Both the position numbers and the translations under genes were made by a program. A stretch of 64,000 bases of DNA from Bifidobacterium longum subsp. infantis ATCC 15697 = JCM 1222 = DSM 20088 (lineage in GTDB: Bacteria > Actinomycetota > Actinomycetes > Actinomycetales > Bifidobacteriaceae). A model generated the notes under the pieces. It worked only from the letters and a program-made list of their open reading frames with translations. It ran no database searches and was not told the origin of the DNA. Where the stretch lies: positions 372,001-436,000 of the forward strand of contig NC_017219.1 in NCBI RefSeq assembly GCF_000269965.1, given 5' to 3'. Within the stretch, counting starts at the first letter, position 1. Each line of letters starts with the position of its first letter. Positions 45,594-54,620 of this stretch are shown here, piece by piece.

Positions 45594-46907
45594 ATGTCTG
45601 CAAGCGCATCCGCGACTGTGGCCAAACCGGTGAAGAAGGATTCCGTTCCCGAGATCATCGCCGCCTCGATGGTGGGCACCGCCATCGAATTCTACGACAA
45701 CTACTGCTATTCCATCGCAGCCGCCAGCTATTTCGGCGCGATTTTCTTCACGGACGTCGCCAAGTCCAACCAGGCCCTGGCCACGCTGATGGCTTTCGTG
45801 ACCTTCGCCGTATCGTTCCTCGCCCGCCCGTTCGGTTCCATGTTGTTCGGCCACTTCGGCGACAAGCTCGGCCGCAAGAAGACGCTGGTCATCGCCCTGA
45901 TGACCATGGGCATCGCCACCTTCCTGGTCGGATGCCTGCCCGGCTATGAGCAGATCGGCGCATGGTCCATCGTGATCCTGTGCATCTGCCGCGCCTGCCA
46001 GGGCGTGGGGCTCGCCGGTGAATGGTCCGGCGCGGCCTTGGTCGCCACCGAGAACGCCCCGGCCGACAAGCGCGCCCTGTATGGCTCCTTCCCGAACCTG
46101 GGCGCCCCGATCGGCTTCTTCTGCGCCTATGGTCTGAACCTGGTGCTTGAGGCCAACCTGAGCCAGGAGCAGATGCTCGCCTTCGGCTGGCGCATCCCCT
46201 TCCTGTGCTCCGCCGTGCTGGTGGCCATCGGCCTGTACGTGCGTGCCCGCATGTCCGAGACCCCGGTGTTCAAGAAGGCCTCCGAGGAGAAGCGCACCTC
46301 CAAGCACCCGCTGCGTGACCTGCTGCCGTACTGGAAGGAGGTCCTGCTCGGCACCGTGGCCATGGGCATCACCTACACCCTGTTCTACGTGCTCGGCACC
46401 TGGTCGTTGGCCTACGGCGTCAAGGGCCTGAAGTTCACCCAAAGCGAGTACCTGCTTATGCAGATGTGCTCCGTGGTGTTCTTCGCCATCTTCATCGTGG
46501 TCTCGTGCGTGTATGCCGACAAGGTGGGTCGCAAGAAGGTCATGATCACCGTGACCGCCGCCGCCTTGGTGTTCAGCTTCTTCGTGCCGATACTGCTGGT
46601 GCACTCCGTCTCCCACATCATGATCTTCCTGTGCGTCGGCTTCGTGATCATGGGCGGCCTGTTCGGCCCCTGCGGCGCGTACCTGCCCGAGCTGTTCCCG
46701 GTGCACGTGCGCTACTCCGGCGCCGGCCTGAGCTACAACCTCGCCGCCATCTTCGGCGGCGCGTTCGCCCCGACCATCGCCCAGGCGCTGGTCTCCTCCG
46801 AGTTCGGCGTGGCCGGCGTGGGCTGGTACATGGCCATCATGGCCGCGCTCGCCCTGCTCGCCCTGTTCCTGATCAAGGAAAGCAAGGACAAGGACTACGA
46901 GCTCTGA
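45594..46907 (+). CDS. MFS transporter, metabolite:H+ symporter (MHS) family
   Basis: Twelve-helix transporter, 437 aa. The N-terminal region AASMVGTAIEFYDNYCY and RPFGSMLFGHFGDKLGRKKTL are typical of the shikimate/proline/citrate MHS group. Its substrate is unknown; being near two DAHP synthases, shikimate or a related acid is possible but unproven. Start at 45594 after GAAGAAGG. The gap 45337-45593 shows no gene. Confidence 0.85.
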   Translation: MSASASATVAKPVKKDSVPEIIAASMVGTAIEFYDNYCYSIAAASYFGAIFFTDVAKSNQALATLMAFVTFAVSFLARPFGSMLFGHFGDKLGRKKTLVIALMTMGIATFLVGCLPGYEQIGAWSIVILCICRACQGVGLAGEWSGAALVATENAPADKRALYGSFPNLGAPIGFFCAYGLNLVLEANLSQEQMLAFGWRIPFLCSAVLVAIGLYVRARMSETPVFKKASEEKRTSKHPLRDLLPYWKEVLLGTVAMGITYTLFYVLGTWSLAYGVKGLKFTQSEYLLMQMCSVVFFAIFIVVSCVYADKVGRKKVMITVTAAALVFSFFVPILLVHSVSHIMIFLCVGFVIMGGLFGPCGAYLPELFPVHVRYSGAGLSYNLAAIFGGAFAPTIAQALVSSEFGVAGVGWYMAIMAALALLALFLIKESKDKDYEL

Positions 46908-46937
46908 TCCCCGCCCGTCCGCGGCGGTCCGCGACAG

Positions 46938-46969
46938 GGGGCATCGCCCGGCAAGGGCGGTGCCCCTTT
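46938..46969 (+). terminator. Terminator after the MHS transporter gene
   Basis: Stem GGGGCATCGCCC / GGGCGGTGCCCC with a 5-nt loop, followed by TTTC. Confidence 0.8.
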
Positions 46970-46986
46970 CGTATGCCGGCCGATAA

Positions 46987-47004
46987 GATGAACAGTAGGC
47001 GAAC
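46987..47004 (-). promoter_or_regulatory. PHO-box-like direct repeat upstream of the sensor kinase gene
   Basis: On the minus strand GTTCGCC-TACT-GTTCATC: two 7-bp units with an 11-nt period, the arrangement of actinobacterial PhoP/RegX3 PHO boxes (GTTCACC). It lies 52 bp before the kinase start. Confidence 0.5.
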
Positions 47005-47055
47005 TTACGTAGTCTATGCGGGGCACTACGCCTCGGGCGTTTTACTCTGGGAGTC

Positions 47056-48435
47056 ATGGATATCTCGCAGATCGTCGTGGCCGTGGTGCTCGCCGTGCTG
47101 GCGGTGGCATGGGTCGCCGTCATCGCCTACAACAAGGGCCGGGTTTCGGGTCGCCTTGCCGCCGAACAGGACCTGTCCGGCGATGAGGACGCGCGTTCCC
47201 TGTTCGGCGTCGACGTGCCCGTGCGCCCCACCGAGCGGCGTCTGATCGAAGCGCTGCCCGAAGCCCTGATCGTCACCGATCGCAATGGTCTGGTCCAATA
47301 CGCAAGCCCCGGTTCGGTGCCGTTCGCCCTGGTGTCCGGGGGGCGGCTCAACTCGCGTGAGATCGAGGACATTCTCACCCAGGTCGCCAACGATGGCGGT
47401 GTGCGCGAGCGCGAGGTCCGGCTGCCGGTCAACCACGGCGCCTATCCATCCTCGAACGGCCGCGGGCTTGAGGCCGGTCAGTCGCGCCCGTCCAACACGA
47501 TGTACCTGCGTGTGCGCATCGGCGACATCGGCGACGACCTGTATGCCATCTTCATCAATGACATGTCCGAACAGCGTCGTTTCGAGGCCGTCCGCCGCGA
47601 CTTCGTGACCAACGTCTCGCATGAACTCAAGACCCCGGCCGGCGCGATCTCGCTGCTCGCCGAAACCGTGACCGACGCGGCCGACGATCCGGACGCCGTG
47701 CGGTACTTCTCCGGCCGCATCTCCAAGGAATCCGCGCGCCTGACCGAGCTGGTGCATCATCTCATCGACCTGCAGAGGGCCCAGAGCCCGCAGGGCATGA
47801 TCAACGCGCGGCGCATCTGCGCGCTGGATGTGGCCCGTGCCGCCATCGCCGACAATCAGGTCCAAGCCGACTCGCGCCATGTGGACATCTGCCTGAGCGT
47901 CAACGGCAAGCCGGTGCCGACCAGGCTTGCGGACGATGCCGTGGCCCCGCAGGTGGCGGCGCCCATGATCAAGGCCGATCGGGAGGCGATGCAGACCGCG
48001 GTCAAGAACCTCGTCGAAAACGCCATCCACTATTCGCCCGAGCACACCACGGTGGCCGTCGGCGTGGCGGAGCGCGACGGCAAGGTCACCATCCGTGTGG
48101 TCGATCAGGGCATCGGCATCCCCGCCAAGTCGCTGGACCGTATTTTCGAGCGGTTCTACCGGGTCGATCCGGCCCGTTCCCGTGAAACCGGAGGGTCGGG
48201 ACTTGGTCTGGCCATCACCAAGCACTGCGTTCAGGAGAACGGCGGACGCATTTCGGTATGGTCGCGCAAGGGGGAGGGCTCCACGTTCACCATCGAACTG
48301 CCGGCCGCCGCGGATGAGGATGATGAATCAACGCAGGACGGGGACGGTGCGGACACGCCGAGCGCGGCGGTGACGGACGGTGCGCCGGATGGCGGCCATG
48401 GCGGCACGCCGAACGGCTCGGCGGCGCGGGAGTAG
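47056..48435 (+). CDS. Phosphate sensor histidine kinase, SenX3/PhoR-like
   Basis: Membrane kinase of 459 aa. One N-terminal helix (IVVAVVLAVLAVAWVAVIAY) is followed by a PAS-like domain (about residues 60-175), the phosphoacceptor motif NVSHELKTP (His near 189), N-box NLVENAIHYSP, G1 VDQGIGIP and G2 GGSGLGLAITKH. The tail of about 45 residues is acidic and disordered. It pairs with the response regulator 183 bp downstream, and the pst operon follows, so it senses phosphate via Pst. Confidence 0.9.
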   Translation: MDISQIVVAVVLAVLAVAWVAVIAYNKGRVSGRLAAEQDLSGDEDARSLFGVDVPVRPTERRLIEALPEALIVTDRNGLVQYASPGSVPFALVSGGRLNSREIEDILTQVANDGGVREREVRLPVNHGAYPSSNGRGLEAGQSRPSNTMYLRVRIGDIGDDLYAIFINDMSEQRRFEAVRRDFVTNVSHELKTPAGAISLLAETVTDAADDPDAVRYFSGRISKESARLTELVHHLIDLQRAQSPQGMINARRICALDVARAAIADNQVQADSRHVDICLSVNGKPVPTRLADDAVAPQVAAPMIKADREAMQTAVKNLVENAIHYSPEHTTVAVGVAERDGKVTIRVVDQGIGIPAKSLDRIFERFYRVDPARSRETGGSGLGLAITKHCVQENGGRISVWSRKGEGSTFTIELPAAADEDDESTQDGDGADTPSAAVTDGAPDGGHGGTPNGSAARE

Positions 48436-48618
48436 CGCCGGCGGCGCCGATGCGGCGTCGGCCGATCGCATGGCGGGCTGGTTTCGCCCGTGGCGTGTAG
48501 CCTCATTGAGCAATTACGTACTTTCGGGAAACGGCAGGCTAACGGAGAACAAATGGTTACGATGGTGTCGGAAAATTTTGCGCCGATGCGCACGGGAACA
48601 TATCCAAGAAAGGCTACT

Positions 48619-49323
48619 ATGGCACGCATTCTTATCGTCGAAGACGAGGAATCCTATCGCGAGCCGCTGGTGTATCAGCTCACGCGCGAGGGGTACGACG
48701 TGTCCGCCGCCGCCACCGGCGAGGAAGGCCTGGAACTGTTCACCAAGGGCGGCATCGACTTGGTGCTGCTCGATCTGATGCTGCCGGGCATTGACGGCAC
48801 CGCGCTGTGCCGGCGCATCCGCGAGCAGAGCCGTGTGCCGATCATCATGCTCACCGCCAAGAGCGCCGAGATCGATAAGGTCGTCGGCCTTGAGATCGGC
48901 GCGGACGATTATGTGACCAAGCCGTACTCCTTCCGTGAGCTTCTGGCGCGCATCCGGGCCGTGATGCGCCGCAACCAGGCCACCGCCCAGGCCTCCGGCA
49001 CCGTGGACGACGACATTCCGCTGGTGTGCGGCGACATCGCCATGCAGGTGGGCCAGCATCAGGTCACCGTGCGCGGCGAGACCGTGTTCTTCCCGCTCAA
49101 GGAATTCGAGCTGCTCGAATATCTCATGCAGAACAAGGGCCGCGTGATGACCCGTCATCAGTTGATCGACCGCATCTGGGGCTCGGATTACGTGGGCGAC
49201 ACCAAGACGCTCGATGTGCATGTCAAGCGCGTGCGCTCCAAGATTGAGGAGGATCCGGCGCACCCCAAGTATCTGACTACCGTGCGCGGTCTCGGATACA
49301 AGATCGATACTCCCGCGGAGTAA
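48619..49323 (+). CDS. Response regulator, RegX3/PhoB-like (OmpR family)
   Basis: 234 aa. Receiver domain with acidic pocket VEDEE, phosphoacceptor Asp in LVLLDLMLPG, Thr in MLTAKS and Lys in VTKPYS. The C-terminal winged helix shows FPLKEFELLEYLMQNKGRVM and DVHVKRVRSKIEEDP. ATG 48619 follows AAGAAAGG; longer in-frame starts lack support. It is expected to activate pstS and related genes under low phosphate. Confidence 0.92.
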   Translation: MARILIVEDEESYREPLVYQLTREGYDVSAAATGEEGLELFTKGGIDLVLLDLMLPGIDGTALCRRIREQSRVPIIMLTAKSAEIDKVVGLEIGADDYVTKPYSFRELLARIRAVMRRNQATAQASGTVDDDIPLVCGDIAMQVGQHQVTVRGETVFFPLKEFELLEYLMQNKGRVMTRHQLIDRIWGSDYVGDTKTLDVHVKRVRSKIEEDPAHPKYLTTVRGLGYKIDTPAE

Positions 49324-49328
49324 ATGGG

Positions 49329-49353
49329 AGGCGGCCTTCGGGTCGCCTTTTTT
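49329..49353 (+). terminator. Terminator after the response regulator
   Basis: AGGCGGCC-TTCG-GGTCGCCT stem (one G-T pair) followed by TTTTT. Confidence 0.9.
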
Positions 49354-49432
49354 GTTGTGGATTGGGGGCTCGCCGCAGGTGAGTCCGCTCCAAAAACTAC
49401 GTAGCCTCAACGTAGCCCATAAACATCCAAGT

Positions 49433-49451
49433 GTTCATCTTCTGTTTACTG
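49433..49451 (+). promoter_or_regulatory. PHO-box-like repeat upstream of pstS
   Basis: GTTCATC-TTCT-GTTTACT: two 7-bp units with an 11-nt period about 110 bp before pstS. The core ATCTTCTGTTTAC is identical to a site in front of the lemA-like gene (53916-53928). A plausible -10 (TAATAG) occurs about 30 bp downstream. Confidence 0.6.
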
Positions 49452-49560
49452 ATTTCGGTTCCGCCTTTTCGAAACCGCTAATAGTCTTGTAGTTGTCAAG
49501 AATTGACCGGGCGGTTTCGCTCCGCCCGCGAATAGTTGATAGAGGGATTAGGTAATAATC

Positions 49561-50694
49561 ATGCAGAAGAACATCCTCGTTCGCTCCATTGCCGCGCTGT
49601 CCGGCATTGTGATGCTTGCTTCCGTGGCTGCCTGCGGCGACAACAGCGCCGCGAAGACCGACAACAACGCTTCCTCCGACTCCACCGCCAAGGCCGCTCC
49701 GGTCTCCGGCGACTTCCAGGGCGCCGGCGCCTCCTCCCAGCAGGCCGCCGTCGAAGCTTGGATCGCCGGCTTCCAGGGCTCCAACCCGGACGCCAAGATC
49801 GCCTACAACCCGTCCGGTTCCGGCGCCGGCGTGCAGACCTTCCTGACCGGCGCCACCGCATGGGCCGGCTCCGACAAGGCCCTCGCCGATAACGAGGTCG
49901 AGCAGTCCAAGTCCGTGTGCGCCTCCGGCTCCGCCTTCGACGTTCCGGTCTACATCTCCCCGATCGCCGTGGTCTTCAACCTCAAGGGCGTTTCCGATGC
50001 CGGCAAGCACATCAACATGGACGCCGCCACCATCGCCAAGATCTTCGACGGCAAGATCACCAAGTGGAACGACCCGGCCATCGCCGAGCAGAACAAGGAC
50101 CTGAAGCTGCCCGACACCGACATCACCGTCGTGCACCGCTCCGATAAGTCCGGCACCACCCAGAACTTCGTCTCCTACTTCAAGGACGTCACCCCGGACA
50201 ACTGGAACTACGACCTCTCCGAGAACTGGCCGAACGAGGTCGGCCAGGGCGCCAAGGGCACTTCCGGCGTGATCTCCACCGTCAAGCAGGCCGACGGCAC
50301 CATCGGCTACGCCGACTTCTCCCAGGTCGGCGATCTGGGCACCGTGGCCGTCAAGGTCGGCGAGAAGTACAACGTGATCTCCGCCAAGGCCGGCTCCAAG
50401 GTCATCGAGGACTCCAAGCAGGACACCACCGTCACCGGTGACAACCGCGTCGTCATCAAGATCAACCACGCCACCAAGGCCGACGGCGCCTACCCGATCG
50501 TCCTGGTCTCCTACGATGTCGTCTGCCCGGCCTACAAGGACGCCAAGCAGGCCGAGTTCGCCAAGGCATGGCTGACCTACGTGACCTCCGACGAAGGCCA
50601 GAAGGCCGCTCAGGATGCCGCCGGCACCGCTCCGCTGCCCGCCTCCCTGAAGACCAAGGTCGCCAAGTCCATCGAGGCCATCAAGACCAAGTGA
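49561..50694 (+). CDS. pstS: Phosphate ABC transporter phosphate-binding lipoprotein
   Basis: High-affinity phosphate receptor, 377 aa. Lipoprotein signal with Cys 25 (SVAACGDN). Phosphate-pocket stretches are GAGASSQQAAVEAWIAGF, GSDKALAD and HRSDKSGTT. Codon use is strongly biased toward C/G-ending preferred codons, as in highly expressed genes. It heads pstSCAB. A PHO-box-like site precedes it. Confidence 0.95.
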   Translation: MQKNILVRSIAALSGIVMLASVAACGDNSAAKTDNNASSDSTAKAAPVSGDFQGAGASSQQAAVEAWIAGFQGSNPDAKIAYNPSGSGAGVQTFLTGATAWAGSDKALADNEVEQSKSVCASGSAFDVPVYISPIAVVFNLKGVSDAGKHINMDAATIAKIFDGKITKWNDPAIAEQNKDLKLPDTDITVVHRSDKSGTTQNFVSYFKDVTPDNWNYDLSENWPNEVGQGAKGTSGVISTVKQADGTIGYADFSQVGDLGTVAVKVGEKYNVISAKAGSKVIEDSKQDTTVTGDNRVVIKINHATKADGAYPIVLVSYDVVCPAYKDAKQAEFAKAWLTYVTSDEGQKAAQDAAGTAPLPASLKTKVAKSIEAIKTK

Positions 50695-50769
50695 TGCCGT
50701 CGGCCCACAGGGTCGCATGGACTGGGCCTGACCTCTGAACGCCGAACTGTGAACGCACAGTCGCCAGCA

Positions 50770-50806
50770 TGAAGCCGCAGTCGTAAACCATACGGCTGCG
50801 GCTTCA
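50770..50806 (+). terminator. Hairpin between pstS and pstC
   Basis: Perfect 11-bp arms TGAAGCCGCAG (50770-50780) and CTGCGGCTTCA (50796-50806), extended by inner CGTA/TACG. No T-run. It probably protects or limits transcripts so that pstS mRNA exceeds pstCAB mRNA. Confidence 0.6.
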
Positions 50807-50897
50807 GTCGGGTCAGGACCCCAACGGTTTGACAACGTCGCCGACGGGCAACCGCACCACTCGAATACTTGATAACCACCCTATATAAGGAGAATCC

Positions 50898-51851
50898 GTG
50901 AGTTCGCAAGACAAAACGGTTGTACAGCCGGTTGGCGGCAAGACCGCCGACAAGGTGTTCCGCGGTGTGGCATACGCCTGCGGCATCCTGATCCTGGTTG
51001 TGCTCGCCGCTGTGTTCCTGTTCCTGTTCTTCCGCGCATGGCCGTTGATCGGCGGCGATCAGGCCGCCAACAGCAAAACCGTGTCCAGCTTCACCGGCGG
51101 CAAGGCCGACAACTTCTGGAGCTATGTGCTCCCGCTGCTGTTCGGCACCGTGCTGGTATCGCTGCTGGCGCTGCTGATCGCCTTCTTCGTGTCCATCGGC
51201 ATCGCGCTGTTCATCTCGCATTACGCACCCAAGAAGCTCGCCACCGCGCTGAGCTATGTGGTCGATCTGCTCGCCGCCATCCCCTCCGTCATCTACGGCC
51301 TGTGGGGCGGCCTGATTCTGGTGCCCGCCATCTACCCGTTCTGGAACTGGGTGGCCAACCATCTGGGCTGGATTCCGCTGTTCGAGGGCCCGGCGGCCAA
51401 CCCGTCGCGTACCGTGGCCACCGTGGCCGTGGTGCTCGCCGTCATGATCCTGCCGATCATCACCTCCATGTCGCGCGATATCTTCATGCAGACCCCGCGC
51501 CTGCATGAGGAGGCCGCGCTGGCGCTTGGCGCCACCAAGTGGGAGATGATTCGTCTTGCCGTGCTGCCCTTCGGCAAGTCGGGTATCGTGTCCGCCTCCA
51601 TGCTGGCTCTCGGCCGCGCGCTTGGCGAAACGATGGCCGTGTTGATGATCCTGTCCCCGGGCCTCAACTACTCCATCAAACTGCTGCAGGCCTCGCAGAA
51701 CCAGACCATCGCCGCGAACATCGCCGCACAGTACCCTGAAGCCAACGATCTGGGCGTCTCCACGCTGATCGGAACCGGTCTGATTCTGTTCCTGATCACC
51801 TTCGTGGTCAACTTCATCGCCCGTAAGCTTACCGAGAAAGCGACTGCGTGA
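50898..51851 (+). CDS. pstC: Phosphate ABC transporter permease PstC
   Basis: Membrane subunit, 317 aa, GTG start after AAGGAG. Six helices; the permease loop reads EEAALALGATKWEMIRLAVLP, and YVVDLLAAIPSVIYGLWG is the conserved PstC stretch. Its stop overlaps the pstA start (GTGATG), giving coupling. Confidence 0.95.
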   Translation: MSSQDKTVVQPVGGKTADKVFRGVAYACGILILVVLAAVFLFLFFRAWPLIGGDQAANSKTVSSFTGGKADNFWSYVLPLLFGTVLVSLLALLIAFFVSIGIALFISHYAPKKLATALSYVVDLLAAIPSVIYGLWGGLILVPAIYPFWNWVANHLGWIPLFEGPAANPSRTVATVAVVLAVMILPIITSMSRDIFMQTPRLHEEAALALGATKWEMIRLAVLPFGKSGIVSASMLALGRALGETMAVLMILSPGLNYSIKLLQASQNQTIAANIAAQYPEANDLGVSTLIGTGLILFLITFVVNFIARKLTEKATA

Positions 51852-52849
51852 TGACTGCTGCCGAGAACACTGAAAAGACCCCGATGTCCGGTGCGCCCAA
51901 GATCGATTTCGATCGTTTCCGCCCGACCCGTTCCGCCATCCAGCGCCGTAACGTCATGGACCGCTTCATGTGGGTCCTGATCGCGGTGGCGTTCGTGATC
52001 GCCTGCATCCCGCTGGTCTCCCTGCTGTGGACCACCATCGTCAACGGCGCCAAGCGGCTGAACCTGAACTTCCTGAGCTACAACATGACCGGCGTGGTCG
52101 GCGGCAGCCAGACCCCGTCCGGAGGCTACGGCGGCGTGCTCCACGCCATCATCGGCACGCTCGAGATCACCGCCGGCGCCATGATCATCTCCATCCCGAT
52201 CGGTCTGATGTGCGCCGTGTACCTGGTCGAATACTCGAACCGCGGAAAGCTCGCCACCACGATCTCCCTGCTCGTCGACGTGATGAGCGGCATCCCGTCC
52301 ATCGTGGCCGGCCTGTTCGCCTTCTCGATGTTCACGATTCTGCTGGGCCCCGGCACCATCAACGGTTTCGAAGGCTCTGTGGCCCTCTCCCTGCTGATGC
52401 TGCCCACCGTGGTCAAATCCTGCGAGGAGATGCTGAAGATCGTGCCGAACGACCTTCGTGAGGCTTCCCTGGCGTTGGGCGTCACCAAGCAGCGCACCAT
52501 CACCAAGATCGTGCTGCGCACCGCCCTGCCCGGCATCGTCTCCGGCGCCATCCTGGCCATCGCCCGCGTGATCGGCGAGACCGCCCCGCTGCTCATGACC
52601 GCCGGCTTCATCGCCAGCACCAATGTGAACCTGTTCTCCGGCCAGATGACCACCCTGCCGGTGTACGTCTACCAGGAGTACTCGAAGCTCAACGCGAACT
52701 GCCCGCCCAACGCCGACGCCACCTGCGTGACCACGATCCCGATGGAGCGCGCCTGGGCCGCCGCCCTCGTGCTGATCGTCATCGTGCTGCTGCTGAACCT
52801 CATCGGACGAATCGTGGCGAAGGTCTTCGCCGTCAAGACCGAACGCTAA
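51851..52849 (+). CDS. pstA: Phosphate ABC transporter permease PstA
   Basis: Membrane subunit, 332 aa, starting within the pstC stop. The cytoplasmic N-terminus is about 35 residues long, with helices thereafter. The conserved loop is LREASLALGVTKQRTITKIVL, and LLVDVMSGIPSIVAGLF is present. It forms the channel with PstC. Confidence 0.95.
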   Translation: MTAAENTEKTPMSGAPKIDFDRFRPTRSAIQRRNVMDRFMWVLIAVAFVIACIPLVSLLWTTIVNGAKRLNLNFLSYNMTGVVGGSQTPSGGYGGVLHAIIGTLEITAGAMIISIPIGLMCAVYLVEYSNRGKLATTISLLVDVMSGIPSIVAGLFAFSMFTILLGPGTINGFEGSVALSLLMLPTVVKSCEEMLKIVPNDLREASLALGVTKQRTITKIVLRTALPGIVSGAILAIARVIGETAPLLMTAGFIASTNVNLFSGQMTTLPVYVYQEYSKLNANCPPNADATCVTTIPMERAWAAALVLIVIVLLLNLIGRIVAKVFAVKTER

Positions 52850-52902
52850 GCCCAGCCGCTCAGCCTAAGCCTTAAGAACACAAGGAAACATAAGGAAACA
52901 TC

Positions 52903-53682
52903 ATGGGACAACGTATTGACGTCAACCACGAGAACATCTACTACGGCGACTTCCTGGCCGTCGAGGATGTGAACATCAACATCGAGCCGAACAAGGTCAC
53001 CGCCTTCATCGGCCCGTCCGGCTGCGGCAAGTCCACCGTGCTGCGCACCCTGGACCGCATGCACGAGATCATCCCCGGCGCGCACGTCGAGGGCGAGGTG
53101 CTGCTCGAAGGCAAGAACCTGTACGACAAGGACGTGGATCCGGTGGCCGTGCGCCGCGATGTCGGCATGGTCTTCCAGCGCCCGAACCCGTTCCCGACCA
53201 TGTCCATCCGCGAGAACGTGCTGGCCGGCGTGCGCCTGAACAACCACCATCTGGCCAAGTCCGACGCCGACGATCTGGTCGAATGGGCCCTGCGCGGCGC
53301 CAACCTCTGGGAAGAGGTCAAGGATCGTCTCGACAACCCCGGCATCGGCCTGTCCGGTGGCCAGCAGCAGCGTCTGTGCATCGCCCGCGCCGTGGCCGTC
53401 CACCCGCAGGTGCTGCTCATGGATGAGCCCTGCTCCGCTTTGGACCCGATTTCGACCCTGGCTGTCGAGGATCTGATCAACGAGCTCAAGAGCGACTACA
53501 CCATCGTGATCGTGACCCACAACATGCAGCAGGCCGCCCGTATCGCCGACTACACCGCCTTCTTCAACCTGAAGGCCGTGGGCCAGCCCGGTCACCTCGA
53601 GTACTTCGCGGACACCATCACGATGTTCAACAACCCGCAAAACGAAGAAGCCGAGCGCTACATCTCCGGTCGCTTCGGCTGA
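52903..53682 (+). CDS. pstB: Phosphate ABC transporter ATP-binding protein PstB
   Basis: ATPase of 259 aa. Walker [11 protein letters not shown]-loop FQRPNPFP, signature LSGGQQQRL, Walker [14 protein letters not shown] and switch VTHNMQQA. The NPFP Q-loop is diagnostic for PstB. No phoU follows, so that regulator must lie elsewhere or be absent. Confidence 0.96.
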   Translation: MGQRIDVNHENIYYGDFLAVEDVNINIEPNKVTAFIGPSGCGKSTVLRTLDRMHEIIPGAHVEGEVLLEGKNLYDKDVDPVAVRRDVGMVFQRPNPFPTMSIRENVLAGVRLNNHHLAKSDADDLVEWALRGANLWEEVKDRLDNPGIGLSGGQQQRLCIARAVAVHPQVLLMDEPCSALDPISTLAVEDLINELKSDYTIVIVTHNMQQAARIADYTAFFNLKAVGQPGHLEYFADTITMFNNPQNEEAERYISGRFG

Positions 53683-53728
53683 TCGTTTCCTGCGCGCAGC
53701 GTAATGATTTGTGCGTAGGAGAAACGGC

Positions 53729-53752
53729 AAAGCCCGCCGCAAGGCGGGCTTT
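53729..53752 (+). terminator. Terminator of the pst operon
   Basis: Perfect 10-bp stem AAAGCCCGCC / GGCGGGCTTT with a GCAA tetraloop. Confidence 0.85.
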
Positions 53753-53910
53753 CGCATATTGAGGGCGAGTATTGCCGAGTATTACCGTTCTCGCAACGGA
53801 GCGAGCTGGAATACTTCGTCGGACTGGGCGGCGACTTCCCGCTTCGGTCGATCGACGGGAGAACGGCGGGCAAAGCGGTACAAGACAAGTCCGCACGATG
53901 AATACTCTGT

Positions 53911-53929
53911 GATGAATCTTCTGTTTACG
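53911..53929 (+). promoter_or_regulatory. PHO-box-like repeat upstream of the lemA-like gene
   Basis: GATGAATC-TTCT-GTTTACG, sharing the 13-mer ATCTTCTGTTTAC with the pstS promoter, about 50 bp before the LemA start. Confidence 0.5.
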
Positions 53930-53978
53930 GTGCGAGTGTGGAAGAATGGTCACAGCAAGGTCCAGCAAAGGAGCATAG

Positions 53979-54557
53979 GTGAGTACTGGTCTGATCGTCG
54001 GCATTGTCGTTGTCGTTATTATCGTTGTCTTGATTGGTTGGGGCGTCAGCGCCTATAACAACCTGGTGACGCTGAAGAACCGTGTGAAGAACGGTTGGGC
54101 GCAAATCGACGTGCAGTTGAAGCAGCGCGCCGACCTCATCCCGAACCTGGTGAATACCGTCAAGGGGTACGCATCCCACGAGTCTGAAGTCTTCACTCAG
54201 GTGACCGCCGCCCGCGCCGGCGTAGTGGCTGCGGCCAGCAACCCGAGCACGACCACTGCTCAGCGCGCCGCCGCCGAAAACCAGCTGTCCCGCGCCCTGT
54301 TCAACCTGCAAGCCACGGCTGAGGCATATCCGCAGCTGCAAGCCAACCAGAACTTCATGGATCTGCAGAACCAGCTCAAGGAACTGGAGAACAAGATCGC
54401 CTACGCCCGTCAGTTCTACAACGACGTGGTCCTGAAGCTCAACACCGCCATCGAAACCGTGCCGACGAACATCATCGCCGGTCTGTTCCACTTTGAGCAG
54501 GCGCAATACTTCGAGGCCGATGACGCTTCCCGTCAGGTGCCACAGGTCCAGTTCTGA
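53979..54557 (+). CDS. lemA: LemA family protein
   Basis: 192 aa, GTG start after AAAGGAG. A single N-terminal helix ([18 protein letters not shown]) anchors a helical-bundle domain with the LemA core [22 protein letters not shown] and [13 protein letters not shown]. Its role is unclear; homologues pair with DUF2207 or TPM-domain membrane proteins, as here. Confidence 0.93.
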   Translation: MSTGLIVGIVVVVIIVVLIGWGVSAYNNLVTLKNRVKNGWAQIDVQLKQRADLIPNLVNTVKGYASHESEVFTQVTAARAGVVAAASNPSTTTAQRAAAENQLSRALFNLQATAEAYPQLQANQNFMDLQNQLKELENKIAYARQFYNDVVLKLNTAIETVPTNIIAGLFHFEQAQYFEADDASRQVPQVQF

Positions 54558-54620
54558 CCCGCTTCAGGCCCGTCCGGTAAGCCGCCGGCCGGGCCCGTAT
54601 TGTCTTAAGAGAGGGAAGAT

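Noticed and set aside
45564..47123. 519-codon minus-strand frame opposite the MHS transporter
   Set aside because: Composition rich in His, Gln, Glu and Gly without hydrophobic pattern; mirrors a clear twelve-helix transporter on the plus strand.
49435..50835. 466-codon minus-strand frame over pstS
   Set aside because: Gly/Val/Leu/Asp repeats typical of the complement of strongly biased codons; pstS is certain.
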